Source: Nibrella viscosa (lineage in GTDB: Bacteria; Bacteroidota; Bacteroidia; Cytophagales; Spirosomataceae). Taken from it: a stretch of DNA of 64,000 bases. The position numbers and the translations under genes are program-made. The number at the start of each line of letters is the position of its first letter. The stretch's first letter is position 1. The DNA lies in the NCBI RefSeq assembly GCF_039541875.1, contig NZ_BAABHB010000001.1:806001-870000 (forward strand), given 5' to 3'. Below, piece by piece: positions 9,343 to 18,800 of the stretch. Under the pieces are notes generated by a model. The model was given only the letters and a program-made list of their open reading frames with translations, did not search any database and had not been told where the DNA came from.

Positions 9343-10410
9343 ATGCCTAGTCAAACCACCAACCGCATTCATCCCATTCTTTTCTTCATCCTGCTGTGGC
9401 TGATGGGCATTCCGACAGGCTACCTGAATTGCCGGGACTGTTATTCGTCGTGGCAGGGGGCCATTACCATGTCTGTTTTTACCGGCTCGTTCTGGGCGTT
9501 TCTCTGGACGGGCAACGGACTGTTGACCGATTATCTGAATACGAGAATCAATTGGGTGCGGGAGCCCGGTAAGCGGTTTATTGCCGGTATTTTGGGTACA
9601 ATTATTCTGTCGACAATCATTATTCTGGCTATCAATGCGGCTCTCCATTTGCTCTGGCTCGGCAAACCTATTGCCGGCTTCTTTACCGATAGGTCGGTAA
9701 AAGGGTCGTTTATCAGTTCTTTTCTAATCACTACCCTGGTATCGTTGTTCCTGCACGGACGGATGTTTCTGTTCTCCTGGCGGCAATCGGCCATCAACGA
9801 AGAGCGGCTGAGTGCCGAAGTGCTCTCGTCGCGGTACGAGTCCTTAAAAAGTCAGGTCAATCCGCATTTTCTGTTCAACAGCCTCAATGCCCTTACCAGT
9901 CTGGTGTATAAAGACCAGGATCAGGCCGTGCTGTTTATCCGAAAACTGGCCGATGTGTACCGCTATGTGCTGGACACGCGCGATACCGAACTGGTACCGC
10001 TGCGGGATGAACTGGGGTTTGTGAAGGATTACCTGTTTCTCCAGAAAATCCGCTACGACGAAAGCCTGCACATCGATATTCGGATTGATACCGGGCAGGA
10101 CAGCCAGATTCCTCCGCTGGCGTTGCAGATGCTGCTGGAGAACGCCGTAAAGCACAACATCATCTCCGAAGATGATCCGTTACGGATTGAGGTGTTCATC
10201 GAGCAGGATTATCTGGTCGTACGGAATAACCTGCAGCTCAAAGCGACGATGGAACCGAAAACCGGGCTGGGTCTGAAGAATATTGCGGCCCGGTACACGT
10301 TTCTGTCTAACCGGAACGTTGTAATTGATCCGTCTCCTAACTATTTTATTGTAAAGTTGCCCATCCTGCACAGCCAACCGGCCGCCGAAATTACCGTAGC
10401 TAAATCATGA
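9343..10410 (+). CDS. LytS/YehU-type membrane sensor histidine kinase
   Basis: This is a sensor kinase of 355 residues in the His_kinase (PF06580) family. The ATG at 9343 gives a protein beginning with the first membrane segment; a longer in-frame start at 9196 would overlap the TPR gene by over 100 bp and is rejected. Four hydrophobic segments occupy roughly residues 8-30, 40-62, 80-108 and 120-147. The phosphoacceptor is H175 in NPHFLFNSLN, followed by an ATPase domain with LLENAVKHNI and GLGLKNIAARY. It shares a 4-bp ATGA overlap with the LytTR regulator gene, so the two are translationally coupled and surely act as a pair. Confidence 0.92.
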   Translation: MPSQTTNRIHPILFFILLWLMGIPTGYLNCRDCYSSWQGAITMSVFTGSFWAFLWTGNGLLTDYLNTRINWVREPGKRFIAGILGTIILSTIIILAINAALHLLWLGKPIAGFFTDRSVKGSFISSFLITTLVSLFLHGRMFLFSWRQSAINEERLSAEVLSSRYESLKSQVNPHFLFNSLNALTSLVYKDQDQAVLFIRKLADVYRYVLDTRDTELVPLRDELGFVKDYLFLQKIRYDESLHIDIRIDTGQDSQIPPLALQMLLENAVKHNIISEDDPLRIEVFIEQDYLVVRNNLQLKATMEPKTGLGLKNIAARYTFLSNRNVVIDPSPNYFIVKLPILHSQPAAEITVAKS

Positions 10411-11174
10411 ATGTACTGATCATCGAAGACGAAAAACTGGCTGCCGAACGATTGCAGCAACTGGTGGAGCGGCTGGATGAGGCTATTACCGTACTGGCCC
10501 GCGTGGATTCGGTCAAAAAGGCCGTGCAGTACCTGTCGGCGACCCCCCCGCTGGATCTGATTTTTATGGACATCCAACTGGCCGATGGGCTGAGCTTCGA
10601 TATTTTCGAACGGGTAGAGGTGACCAGTCCGGTTATCTTTACAACGGCCTACAACGAGTACGCCATTAAAGCCTTTAAGGTCAACAGCATCGATTATCTG
10701 CTCAAGCCGATTCAGGAGTCAGATCTACAGCAGGCGTACGCCAAGTTCCGGAAGCTAAGCCCGCAGGAGAGCCTGTCGCGACAGCAGGAGAGTATTGTCA
10801 AACTGGACGAAGCCTTTCAGCGTCTGACCAAACAGTACAAGAGCCGGTTTGTGGTGAAGGTGGGTGAGCACCTGCATTTTGTGCCCGTTGAACAGATCGA
10901 CTGCTTCTTTAGCCGGGACAAAGGCACGTTTATCCAACGGAGCGATAAGCGGAATCTGGTGATTGATTACCCGCTGGAGGTGGTGGAGGAACTGGTCAAT
11001 CCGGCCCTGTTTTTTCGGGTCAGCCGGAAGTTTATTGTCAACCTCAACGCCATTCGGGATGTGGTAGCGTATTCCAACAGTCGATTGCGGCTTTTTCTGA
11101 AGAGTGGAGAACCGGAGGAAATTATCGTGAGCCGGGAAAAGGTGCAGGTATTTCGGGATTGGCTGGACAGTTGA
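10407..11174 (+). CDS. LytTR-family response regulator
   Basis: This is a regulator of 255 residues. The receiver domain comprises residues 1-120, with the acidic pair E7/D8, the phosphoacceptor D55 in FMDIQLADG, and the conserved K in YLLKPI. The LytTR DNA-binding domain spans about residues 148-253 (VKVGEHLHFVPVEQIDCFFS; FRVSRKFIVNLNAI). It overlaps the kinase gene by 4 bp. Targets are unknown; the TonB receptor upstream is the obvious guess. A short hairpin and the moaC promoter follow directly. Confidence 0.93.
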   Translation: MNVLIIEDEKLAAERLQQLVERLDEAITVLARVDSVKKAVQYLSATPPLDLIFMDIQLADGLSFDIFERVEVTSPVIFTTAYNEYAIKAFKVNSIDYLLKPIQESDLQQAYAKFRKLSPQESLSRQQESIVKLDEAFQRLTKQYKSRFVVKVGEHLHFVPVEQIDCFFSRDKGTFIQRSDKRNLVIDYPLEVVEELVNPALFFRVSRKFIVNLNAIRDVVAYSNSRLRLFLKSGEPEEIIVSREKVQVFRDWLDS

Positions 11175-11200
11175 AAAAGGGGTAATAACCCCTAACTTTG
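11171..11200 (+). promoter_or_regulatory. Bacteroidota-type promoter of moaC
   Basis: TTG at 11171-11173 and TAACTTTG at 11193-11200 are 19 nt apart, matching the Bacteroidota -33/-7 pattern. The TTG overlaps the stop codon of the LytTR gene. A small hairpin AGGGG-N6-CCCCT (11178-11193) lies between the two boxes and could end the upstream transcript. The ATG of moaC is 16 nt after the -7 box. Confidence 0.65.
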
Positions 11201-11216
11201 CCCCCAAAGAACCGCT

Positions 11217-11693
11217 ATGAAAGAGTTTTCGCACCTGGACCCCAAAGGCAACCCGTCTATCGTTGACATCAGCGAGAAAAAAGTGACCAAACGTTCAGCC
11301 CGCGCCCGTAGTGTTGTGGTGCTGGGCGGTGAGGTGATGAAGCTGCTGGAAGGAAACGATATTGTCACCCGCAAAGGCCCCGTTTTTCAGACGGCCATCA
11401 TCGCCGGCACGATGGCGGCTAAGCGCACCGACGATCTGATTCCGCTCTGCCATTCGCTGGGTCTGGAAAACTGCCAGATCACCATCGTGACGCGGGGCCA
11501 CGACGCCATTATCGACTGCCACGTAGTTACCGAAGGCAAAACAGGCGTGGAAATGGAAGCCCTGGTGGGAGCCTCGGTGGCAGCCCTGACGATCTACGAT
11601 ATGTGCAAGGCCATTTCGCACGATATAGTGATATCTGAAACAAAGTTGATGGAAAAAACCGGTGGCAAACATGACTTCCGACGCGACGACTAA
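11217..11693 (+). CDS. moaC: Cyclic pyranopterin monophosphate synthase MoaC
   Basis: MoaC converts the 3',8-cyclo-GTP intermediate made by MoaA into cyclic pyranopterin monophosphate, the first stable molybdenum-cofactor precursor. The protein has 158 residues, the normal length. It contains KRTDDLIPLCHSL and GVEMEALVGASVAAL followed by TIYDMCKA, which hold the conserved catalytic Asp and Lys. Its 3' end overlaps the start of the mobA-like gene by about 23 bp, so the two are co-transcribed. MoaA is not in this window. Confidence 0.97.
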   Translation: MKEFSHLDPKGNPSIVDISEKKVTKRSARARSVVVLGGEVMKLLEGNDIVTRKGPVFQTAIIAGTMAAKRTDDLIPLCHSLGLENCQITIVTRGHDAIIDCHVVTEGKTGVEMEALVGASVAALTIYDMCKAISHDIVISETKLMEKTGGKHDFRRDD

Positions 11694-12834
11694 ACCGCAC
11701 ACCAAGCACGAAAAGATGGCCCGCCCATCGCTGGGTACCTTTGCCCGCACGGAACTGGCCATACTGGGTACGCCCTGCGGCAATATCAAAAAACTGGCGT
11801 ACGAATTAACCCAGCGGCTCAGTGAGGAGGCTACCATCGCCTACGTTGATGCCGACCATAAGGGAGAAGATACCATTGAAACTATTCCGGCTTTGTCGGC
11901 GGGAGCGTCACTGGTGTTTACCGACAAAATCACCTTTAAGCGCTTCGACCTGAACCGGCCGCTGAACGACTACCAGTGGAAACCCCTGTTTAATGATTAC
12001 GACCTGGTGCTGGTCAATGGCAACCATTTCACCGCCAGTGTCCAGATTGCCGTCATCGACCCGAAGAAGCCGCTGGAGAAAAAGCTGGACCGGCTGACCA
12101 ACGTTCAACTCCTGCTGTTGAAGGATACCGACACCGTACCTGACTACCTGCAAACCCATCTGGGTGAGAAACTGTCAGGGATGCCGGTGTATCGCTTTGA
12201 CGAAACGGAAAAGATTGCCGATTGGGTGCAGCAATTCCTGAAGCAGCAAACGGCACCCTTGCTGGGATTGGTGCTGACCGGGGGAAAAAGCACCCGCATG
12301 GGTCGCGATAAGGCCGTTCTGGACTACCACGGTAAGCCGCAGCGGGAGTATGCTTCCGATTTGCTGGCGAAGTACTGCCAGGACGTATTCTGGTCCGTCA
12401 ACGCCGAACAGGCTACTGCACTAAACGGCCAGTCGCAGCTCTATATCTCCGACTCCTTTCTGGGTTTGGGTCCGTTGGGTGGTATTTTATCGGCGTTTCG
12501 GCAGCGTCCGGATGCGGCCTGGCTGGTGGTAGCTTGCGATTTGCCGTTACTGTCAGAAAAGAGTCTGGATGCGCTGGTGGCAGGCCGGAACCGGTCTAAA
12601 ATGGCCACGGCGTTTCTGGACTCCGACAATCGGTTTCCGGAGCCGCTGGTCAGTATTTGGGAGCCCCGTGCCTACCCGGTGCTGCTACAGTTTCTGGCGA
12701 TGGGCCATTCCTGCCCCCGCAAGGCACTCATCAACAGTGATATTGCGCTGCTAAACGCTCCTGATGTGCAGGAGTTCACCAACGTAAACGACCCCGCCAC
12801 CCTACAGGTGGTATCAGCCCAACTCAGGGGATAA
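11671..12834 (+). CDS. mobA: Molybdenum cofactor guanylyltransferase MobA with degenerate MobB-like N-terminal domain
   Basis: The C-terminal half (from about residue 198) is MobA, which adds GMP to molybdopterin: GLVLTGGKSTRMGRDKA is the nucleotide-binding loop and VVACDLPLL the metal-binding Asp region. The first ~190 residues follow the layout of MobB (LAILGTPCGN at the P-loop position, VDADHKGED at the histidine/aspartate motif, DYDLVLVNGNHF at the D-L-V-L-V-E-G position). However, the Walker A lysine and GK[ST] signature are missing. The start is uncertain. The ATG at 11671 overlaps moaC by 23 bp; GTG at 11662 or ATG at 11716 are alternatives. The protein is 387 residues with the chosen start, about twice a lone MobA. 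Confidence 0.88.
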   Translation: MTSDATTKPHTKHEKMARPSLGTFARTELAILGTPCGNIKKLAYELTQRLSEEATIAYVDADHKGEDTIETIPALSAGASLVFTDKITFKRFDLNRPLNDYQWKPLFNDYDLVLVNGNHFTASVQIAVIDPKKPLEKKLDRLTNVQLLLLKDTDTVPDYLQTHLGEKLSGMPVYRFDETEKIADWVQQFLKQQTAPLLGLVLTGGKSTRMGRDKAVLDYHGKPQREYASDLLAKYCQDVFWSVNAEQATALNGQSQLYISDSFLGLGPLGGILSAFRQRPDAAWLVVACDLPLLSEKSLDALVAGRNRSKMATAFLDSDNRFPEPLVSIWEPRAYPVLLQFLAMGHSCPRKALINSDIALLNAPDVQEFTNVNDPATLQVVSAQLRG

Positions 12835-12860
12835 CATAATCCGTAAACGGGCAGTTGTAT

Positions 12861-12888
12861 GTCTCAGCCGGCAACCATCGGCTGAGAC
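12861..12888 (+). repeat. Perfect hairpin directly before a start codon
   Basis: GTCTCAGCCG (12861-12870) and CGGCTGAGAC (12879-12888) are exact reverse complements around an 8-nt loop. The hairpin ends 2 nt before the ATG at 12891 and has no T-run. It may end the mobA transcript poorly or shield the start of the next gene. Confidence 0.7.
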
Positions 12889-12890
12889 CT

Positions 12891-13487
12891 ATGAAAAACA
12901 CCATTACATTCCTGCTGACAAGCGCATCGGCTCTTTTGTCGAGTCTTAGCCAGGCGCAACCATCCGTTACCGACTTGCGCGAGTTCAGCCGGCAGCGATA
13001 CCAGCATCAGAAGGCGCTGAGCCTCACCCTGGGCAGCTATGCCGTGGCCAACATCGCCGTGAGTGGCATTGCCGCTGCGCAAACCACCGGCGAAACCAGG
13101 TACTTCCACCGCATGAATGCCTACTGGAATGCGGTAAACCTCGGCATAGCCGGCATCGGATTGCTGGGTCTGCGCAACCGGCCGGAGAATGAATCACTGA
13201 GTCAGGCGGTGCGGCAGCATGAGAACATGAAACAGTTTCTGCTGCTGAACGCCGGGCTGGATGTTGCCTACATGGCCGGGGGACTCTGGCTGATGGAGCG
13301 GGGCAACAACCGGCCCGATCAGCGGGAACGACTGAGGGGATTTGGCAAGGCGGTGCTGGTCAACGGCGGCTTTCTGCTGGCGTTTGATGTTGTCAACTAC
13401 TTCATCTTTAAAGGCCGCGACAAGCGCCAGCAGCCGTTGCTGGAGATTTCACCCATTGGCGGCCGCATCGTACTGCCGATAAAGTAA
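12891..13487 (+). CDS. Small membrane protein of unknown function
   Basis: This is a protein of 198 residues that I cannot assign to a named family with confidence. The ATG at 12891 opens a signal peptide (FLLTSASALLSSLSQAQ). Three or four hydrophobic segments follow, at about residues 45-65, 85-102, 120-140 and 155-175. There is an NAYWNAVNLGIAGIGLLG stretch that I have the impression recurs in uncharacterised Bacteroidota membrane proteins. It lies between mobA and guanine deaminase on the same strand, but a hairpin just before the start and a -7-like box after the stop suggest it is its own unit. Confidence 0.7.
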   Translation: MKNTITFLLTSASALLSSLSQAQPSVTDLREFSRQRYQHQKALSLTLGSYAVANIAVSGIAAAQTTGETRYFHRMNAYWNAVNLGIAGIGLLGLRNRPENESLSQAVRQHENMKQFLLLNAGLDVAYMAGGLWLMERGNNRPDQRERLRGFGKAVLVNGGFLLAFDVVNYFIFKGRDKRQQPLLEISPIGGRIVLPIK

Positions 13488-13509
13488 GTTATATTTGCGG
13501 GTGAAAGTT

Positions 13510-13983
13510 ATGAATCAGGATGAACAATTTCTACGGGAAGCCATCCGGCTGGCCCGCGAAGGCATGAACAGCGGACAAGGTGGGCCATTCGGAGCCGTTG
13601 TTGTGAAAGACGGTGAAATCATCGGCAGCGGTCCTAACCGGGTAACCTCAACCAACGACCCCACCGCCCACGCCGAAGTGGTGGCGATCCGCGATGCCTG
13701 CGAGCGCTTAGGGACGTTTCAGTTAGAAGGCTGCACCCTGTACGCTTCCTGCGAACCCTGCCCCATGTGCCTGGGGGCCATTTACTGGGCGCGGCCGAGC
13801 CGGGTGGTGTATGCCGCCCGCCATTCCGATGCCGCCGAAGCCGGTTTCGACGATTCTTTCATCTACCAGGAAATTGCCAAACCCCACGAAGACCGGCGTA
13901 TTCCGATGCAGCAACTCCTTGCCGACGAAGCCAAAACTGTCTTTCAGGAATGGGTAGTCAAGGGCAGTAAAACACCCTATTAG
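13510..13983 (+). CDS. guaD: Guanine deaminase (cytidine-deaminase fold)
   Basis: This protein of 157 residues deaminates guanine to xanthine in purine salvage. The zinc site is clear: HAEVVAIRDAC supplies His and the catalytic Glu, and CEPCPMC supplies both Cys ligands. The segments GGPFGAVVVKDG, NDPTAHAE and AGFDDSFIYQEI are characteristic of the small Bacillus-type guanine deaminase rather than of tRNA adenosine deaminase TadA. The ATG at 13510 is chosen over a GTG-type start at 13495. A TATATTTG -7-like box lies at 13490-13497. The thiamine pyrophosphokinase gene begins 2 nt after its stop. Confidence 0.9.
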   Translation: MNQDEQFLREAIRLAREGMNSGQGGPFGAVVVKDGEIIGSGPNRVTSTNDPTAHAEVVAIRDACERLGTFQLEGCTLYASCEPCPMCLGAIYWARPSRVVYAARHSDAAEAGFDDSFIYQEIAKPHEDRRIPMQQLLADEAKTVFQEWVVKGSKTPY

Positions 13984-13985
13984 CC

Positions 13986-14648
13986 TTGTCGTCTCACCAT
14001 ATCGTACGCGACAAACAGGAGCCGGCGTTGCTAATTGCCAACGGCGAGGGCTGCGATCCGGAACTGCTGGGGCAGTTGCTGGAATGGAGCCCGTTTGTGG
14101 TAGTGCTCGATCACGCTATCTGGCGGGTGTTCGCACTGGACATCAAAGTGGATGTGCTGCTGGGCGATTTCGACCGGGAAGTGGACCTGGATGCGGTTCG
14201 GGCGCGGCAGTACCCGATTGAAATTGTGCATGCCCCCGATCAGGACAAAACCGATCTGGAAAAAGGCATTGAACTGCTGATCGAGCGCGGTTTTCCGGCG
14301 GTCAACATTGTCTGGGCCACCGGCCGCCGGGCCGATCATTCTATCACCAACATGACGAACATCGTGCGGTACAAAGACCAGATCCGTATCGTGATGTACG
14401 ACGACTACTCCAAAATCTTTCCGTTGCACCAGACCTTCGAGAAGTGGTACGCCAAAGGCACTCCCATCTCCCTGATTCCGGTTGGAACCGTGGAGGGGAT
14501 AGTCACCGAAGGTCTGAAATATAACTTGTACGACGAAGCGCTGGTTATGGGCTACCGGACCGGCAACAGCAACGAAGCGGCAGAAGACGGCTTTGTGCGT
14601 ATCTCCGCTCGCCACGGCGACCTCTTGATTATGGAATGCTGGGACTGA
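13986..14648 (+). CDS. Thiamine pyrophosphokinase
   Basis: This is a protein of 220 residues that transfers pyrophosphate from ATP to thiamine. It shows the family motifs GDFD (residues 60-63), DQDKTDLEKG (about 85-94) and a GRRADHSITN segment, with a C-terminal beta domain that binds thiamine. No ATG is available near the N-terminus; a TTG at 13986, two bases after the guanine deaminase stop, gives the best fit, so translation is probably coupled. The 3' end overlaps the convergent glycosyltransferase gene by 20 bp. Confidence 0.9.
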   Translation: MSSHHIVRDKQEPALLIANGEGCDPELLGQLLEWSPFVVVLDHAIWRVFALDIKVDVLLGDFDREVDLDAVRARQYPIEIVHAPDQDKTDLEKGIELLIERGFPAVNIVWATGRRADHSITNMTNIVRYKDQIRIVMYDDYSKIFPLHQTFEKWYAKGTPISLIPVGTVEGIVTEGLKYNLYDEALVMGYRTGNSNEAAEDGFVRISARHGDLLIMECWD

Positions 14649-15879
14649 AAAACTGCTGCTGCACCTGCCGGAGCTTTCGGCTAACGTCTACCTGGGGAAA
14701 GAGTTGCAGCCACGAACACACCAGCAACACGATCCAGAACGGCCGAAACGTCTTTTCCCACAGTTGCCGTCCCGGCTCCGTCAGCCATAACATAGCCGCA
14801 AACAGCATACAAAAGGTAAAGGGAGCCATCAGGCGGGCCGTAGGACCCGCAAATGGGCTGAATATCCGTAGCGCGAACAATATGATCAGGTATAGTCCTC
14901 CAAAGCTGACCAACAACTTTTGCAGACGTTGAGTGTCCCGGCTGCCAGCTGCGGGAGGTATTCTTTTAAACACGTTTATCAGAGCAAGCAGCCAGGTAAC
15001 CTGAATACCTACACCAATCCAGGCAAGGGTGTTTGACTCATCACTGATAAAGTCCCGGATCAATAGTACTTCGTTAACCAACGCCAGCAGAAAAAGCGGC
15101 AGCAGAGACCCGCCCGTTTCAGCTTCGTGAAACCGTTCTCCCCCATAAGGAGAGTCAGTGAACCGGCTATTTAGCCAGAAGTAAAAGCCCATTCCCACCA
15201 GACCTGAAATCGTAACCAGCGTCAACCGGTTGCCGGCTGTCTGCGGTAAAGAGCCTCCCAGCCATGAAAAGACTTTTTGCGGCCAGAGCTGATGCCCTAG
15301 GGCAATTGCTCCCAACAGACCAAAGATATACCCACCGACATACCGCACGCCAAAAAGCAACAGACCAAGAACGAGCAGGATTAATGTGTGCCTGATAGAG
15401 GGATGAGCAAGCTGCTGGTGAAAGGCCCAGACGACTTCCGCCAGGAGCACCAGAAACACTGTTTCCGACCAGGTATAAGTGGCAATGCGGAGAAAACTTC
15501 CCAGCAACCAAATAGACAGCAGCCAGCCAGTTCGCACAGCGCCAAGGCGTTTATACCACAACCAGGTTGAAATGCCGATGGCAAGCCAGTTAATTACCTT
15601 GGAGCTTAGCAGCACCGGCAGCGATGTGATAAACGAGAAAAGGGCAATTAATCCGGAGTAGCCTATTGGAAACACCCCATTCCAGGTATAATGACCATCT
15701 TCCAGGACAACATACCCCCGGCCGTCCAGCAGGTTTTCTGCCGATTGTAGATAGTATCCTGAATCGATACTGGTGAAGTGCGTAGGGTTAACCGCCACCA
15801 AAACCGCCATCAGTAGACCAACTCCTATCCAGCCGACAACCAGCCACCTGCCGGCGCTACGCGGTGCCGCTCTTTTCAT
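14629..15879 (-). CDS. Polytopic membrane glycosyltransferase-like protein (GT-39/ArnT type)
   Basis: This protein of 416 residues has about ten hydrophobic segments. Its first loop (TSIDSGYYLQSAENLLDGRGY) carries the acidic residues and amphipathic pattern seen in membrane glycosyltransferases that use lipid-linked sugars (PMT/ArnT/DUF2029 groups). I infer the class from the topology and this loop, not from a catalytic motif. Its ATG overlaps the TGA of the C25 gene (15876-15879), so it is translated from the same message. A role in modifying surface or secreted proteins would fit, but nothing here proves it. Confidence 0.68.
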   Translation of the reverse strand: MKRAAPRSAGRWLVVGWIGVGLLMAVLVAVNPTHFTSIDSGYYLQSAENLLDGRGYVVLEDGHYTWNGVFPIGYSGLIALFSFITSLPVLLSSKVINWLAIGISTWLWYKRLGAVRTGWLLSIWLLGSFLRIATYTWSETVFLVLLAEVVWAFHQQLAHPSIRHTLILLVLGLLLFGVRYVGGYIFGLLGAIALGHQLWPQKVFSWLGGSLPQTAGNRLTLVTISGLVGMGFYFWLNSRFTDSPYGGERFHEAETGGSLLPLFLLALVNEVLLIRDFISDESNTLAWIGVGIQVTWLLALINVFKRIPPAAGSRDTQRLQKLLVSFGGLYLIILFALRIFSPFAGPTARLMAPFTFCMLFAAMLWLTEPGRQLWEKTFRPFWIVLLVCSWLQLFPQVDVSRKLRQVQQQFFSPSIP

Positions 15880-18800
15880 CGGGCAATGATAACTTTTCCT
15901 GTTAAGGACAAATCCGGCTCAACCGGCAACGGAGAAGCTCCGACCTCTATGGCTATCTGGTATAGATAGAGGCCATTTGGCAGGCGGTTACCGGTTTCGG
16001 AGGTTCCATCCCAGAAAATTTCGTTGGTGCCTACCCGTCCCACCATGCGCAGGACGCGGACCAATCGGCCTGTAGGGTCGGTGATGCGTATCGTGATCGC
16101 TCCGGGTGATTGTTCGCCGGTGGCCGTTAGCAGAAAACGGGTTTGCCAGGCAAAGGGATTAGGGTAGGCCCCGGCTGCTAATATCTTCGGCTCATTCACT
16201 ACCCGGAACTGAATCCGGTACGGGGCTGCCCGGTTACCGCTCAGGTCCCGGGCATGGACTTCAAACTGATATTGACCATCGGCCAGCGCCGTTTGTAGCC
16301 GGTAGGTAAGGGTAAACAGATTGTCGGCTCCGGCCGGTGTCCAGGTAGTCTGTGGTGACCGTAAGCTCAGTCGCTTGTAGGGGCATGGTGCCTTAGCACA
16401 GGGGGCCTGTACATACAGGTCGATGCCGGTGGTATCCGACCGAAGCAGACGGCGGTTCTCGTCTTGCAGCCAGACATCAATGGTCGGCCGGGCCGAAACT
16501 ATATCGTTGTTCCGGATGCGGACGCCGTCGAAAGCAACCTCCAGGACGGGGGGAATCACATCGGCCGGAAAGGGCAGTTCCGTAACGGCTCCGCTCGTAC
16601 TGATCTGTGCCCGGTTGTTGTGCCGGTTCATTTCGGAGAAATGCTGATCGGGATCAAGTTCGACCTCATAGTACAGGGAGCGGATTGCGTTTTTTTGATT
16701 CGGTAAAACAAACTGAACGGTATCTGCGTAATAGGTGGCCGGTATGCTGACAGACTGTTCGTGCAGCAGTAGACCCTGCTCTGAAAACTGACGTACCCGA
16801 ATCACCAGCGGCCCATTGGCTACCCGGCCGTAGTTGGTAATAATTCCCGTAAGTTTAACAGAATCCGTTTGGCTGGAAACCGGGCCACCTTTGCTGCCGG
16901 TAAGTGTCAGCCCGCCGGCGTCAATGCCAAAATCCGGCCGGGGAAACGGAAAAACGCTGACCGCCGGATCGCCCTGTAACGTAATCTGCTGGGCGTTGGT
17001 AATATCGTAGATGGTGTTGTTGCCGGCCAGGTACCGCCTGATAGTTTCCTGCTGAAGCTGCCCAATCGGACGGGCCAGATACGCACTGTCTGAGAGCAGC
17101 GCGTATAACTGGTCCGAATACGTTTTCAGGAAATAGGGAAAGCCGTTATACGTGTGAGCCAGAAATAAAACAGCCCCCCGGTCGGGAGTGAGAATCCAGT
17201 CGGTGCCGATGGTGGGCCGGCCAAAGTAGAAGTTACCGGCCGCGCAGCCGTTGACCAGCAGAAACGGATAGCGGCCTTTGTTTCGGTAACCCAGCCGGTC
17301 ATTGCTCACAAAACCAATATCGATATCGGTAATATCCAGACTGGAGTGGCCAAACATGGAGATCATGCCCACACCCCGGTTGACAGGATCGGCGATGGGA
17401 ATAGTTTCGACCGGCTCGTCGGTCTGTTTAGAAACCGTAGTAACCCGGCCACCGATGTAAGGCTTCTCCACCAATTGTTTAAACTCGTCAACGTACCGGC
17501 GAAACTCCGATAACTCATAAGACGAGCGTCCTCCGCTCAGGTGCAGTATATCTTTTCGCCACAGAGCCGGAACGCCGGTATTCTCGTGTTCCTTTACTTT
17601 GTTGAGGTAATCAATAACCTGCTGCGGGCGCCCGGCGTTAAGACGACCGATTGGAATAGCTGGTACATTCTGCGGGAATCCGTTCAGGCCTTCAACCAGG
17701 CCGAGGTCAGAGCCAGGCCAGCCGGCATTAGGGACCATATCCAGCGTCGCGATGGCCGGATTCTTCCGGACACCCTGCGGGTCACGCGACTGGCCGATCA
17801 GAAACAGAAACTGAGGATTACCCTTCGCAAGCATATAATCGGCAAAGCGCCGGATGGCGAGGGGTGTTCGCTCGCCGTAACTGAACTGGTCGAAAAGCTG
17901 GTTGATAGTTACCGTTAGCGTATCATAGCCTCCACCTGCAGCCGAAGCCCGATACATTGCATAAGCCTGTACGGGATCGGCTATGCCACCGGCCGGTTGG
18001 CGCAGGAGAGGGTGGGTTACCATCAGATAATTATGTTTTTTCGGGTCAACAGACCGGAGCGTTACGGGTTGAATGGGAGGGATGGGCAGAATCTGACTGG
18101 TGACCAGCAGGGTTCGTTCCGTTTGCGTCTGACGAATTACCCCCTGCCAGCGCCCGGCCGTAAGTTGCCCCTCAAGTATGCCAACGGCATTCGGATCGGT
18201 CAGATCAAATACCCGGCTGCCGGCGGCTACATTCGTGAGCACAAGTTGGGATCGGCCAGCCGGATTGGTACGCAGGCGGAGCAGTTTAGCTGATGTCCCG
18301 GCCAGATCGGTGCGTTGCGGGTACCGGACCTGAATAACCGATACCGACACTTCTTCACCTTCTTCCTGCGGGGAAACGTCCAGCACAACATGTCCGGCAG
18401 GCGACAGGTCGCTCAGATTCAATTCAGCATTAAACCGCTGATGGGTATAATTGGTGAATGGCACAGCGGCCAACCGCCGGAGACTGCCGCTGGCTGGACC
18501 TACAGAAAAGGCAACAGTATGGTTAAAAGCCGTCCGGCCAACGACCAGCACCCGGACCAGGGGCTTACTGAGTTCTGAGGCAAAATAATTCGTCAGGGTA
18601 AACGTCTGGGAGTAGGAGGTATTGCTTTTTATGACCGGGCCAGACCATCCTTCTCCCACGTCATACCCGGAAAGTATGGAGCCATCGCTATACCCTGCCC
18701 CCATCGGATAGATATTGCCGGCCGGATAGGTATCCGTAAATACCCGCAGCTCTTCAGCCCAATGGTAGGGTTCCGGGGTCAGGCCGGTGAAATCGGTATC

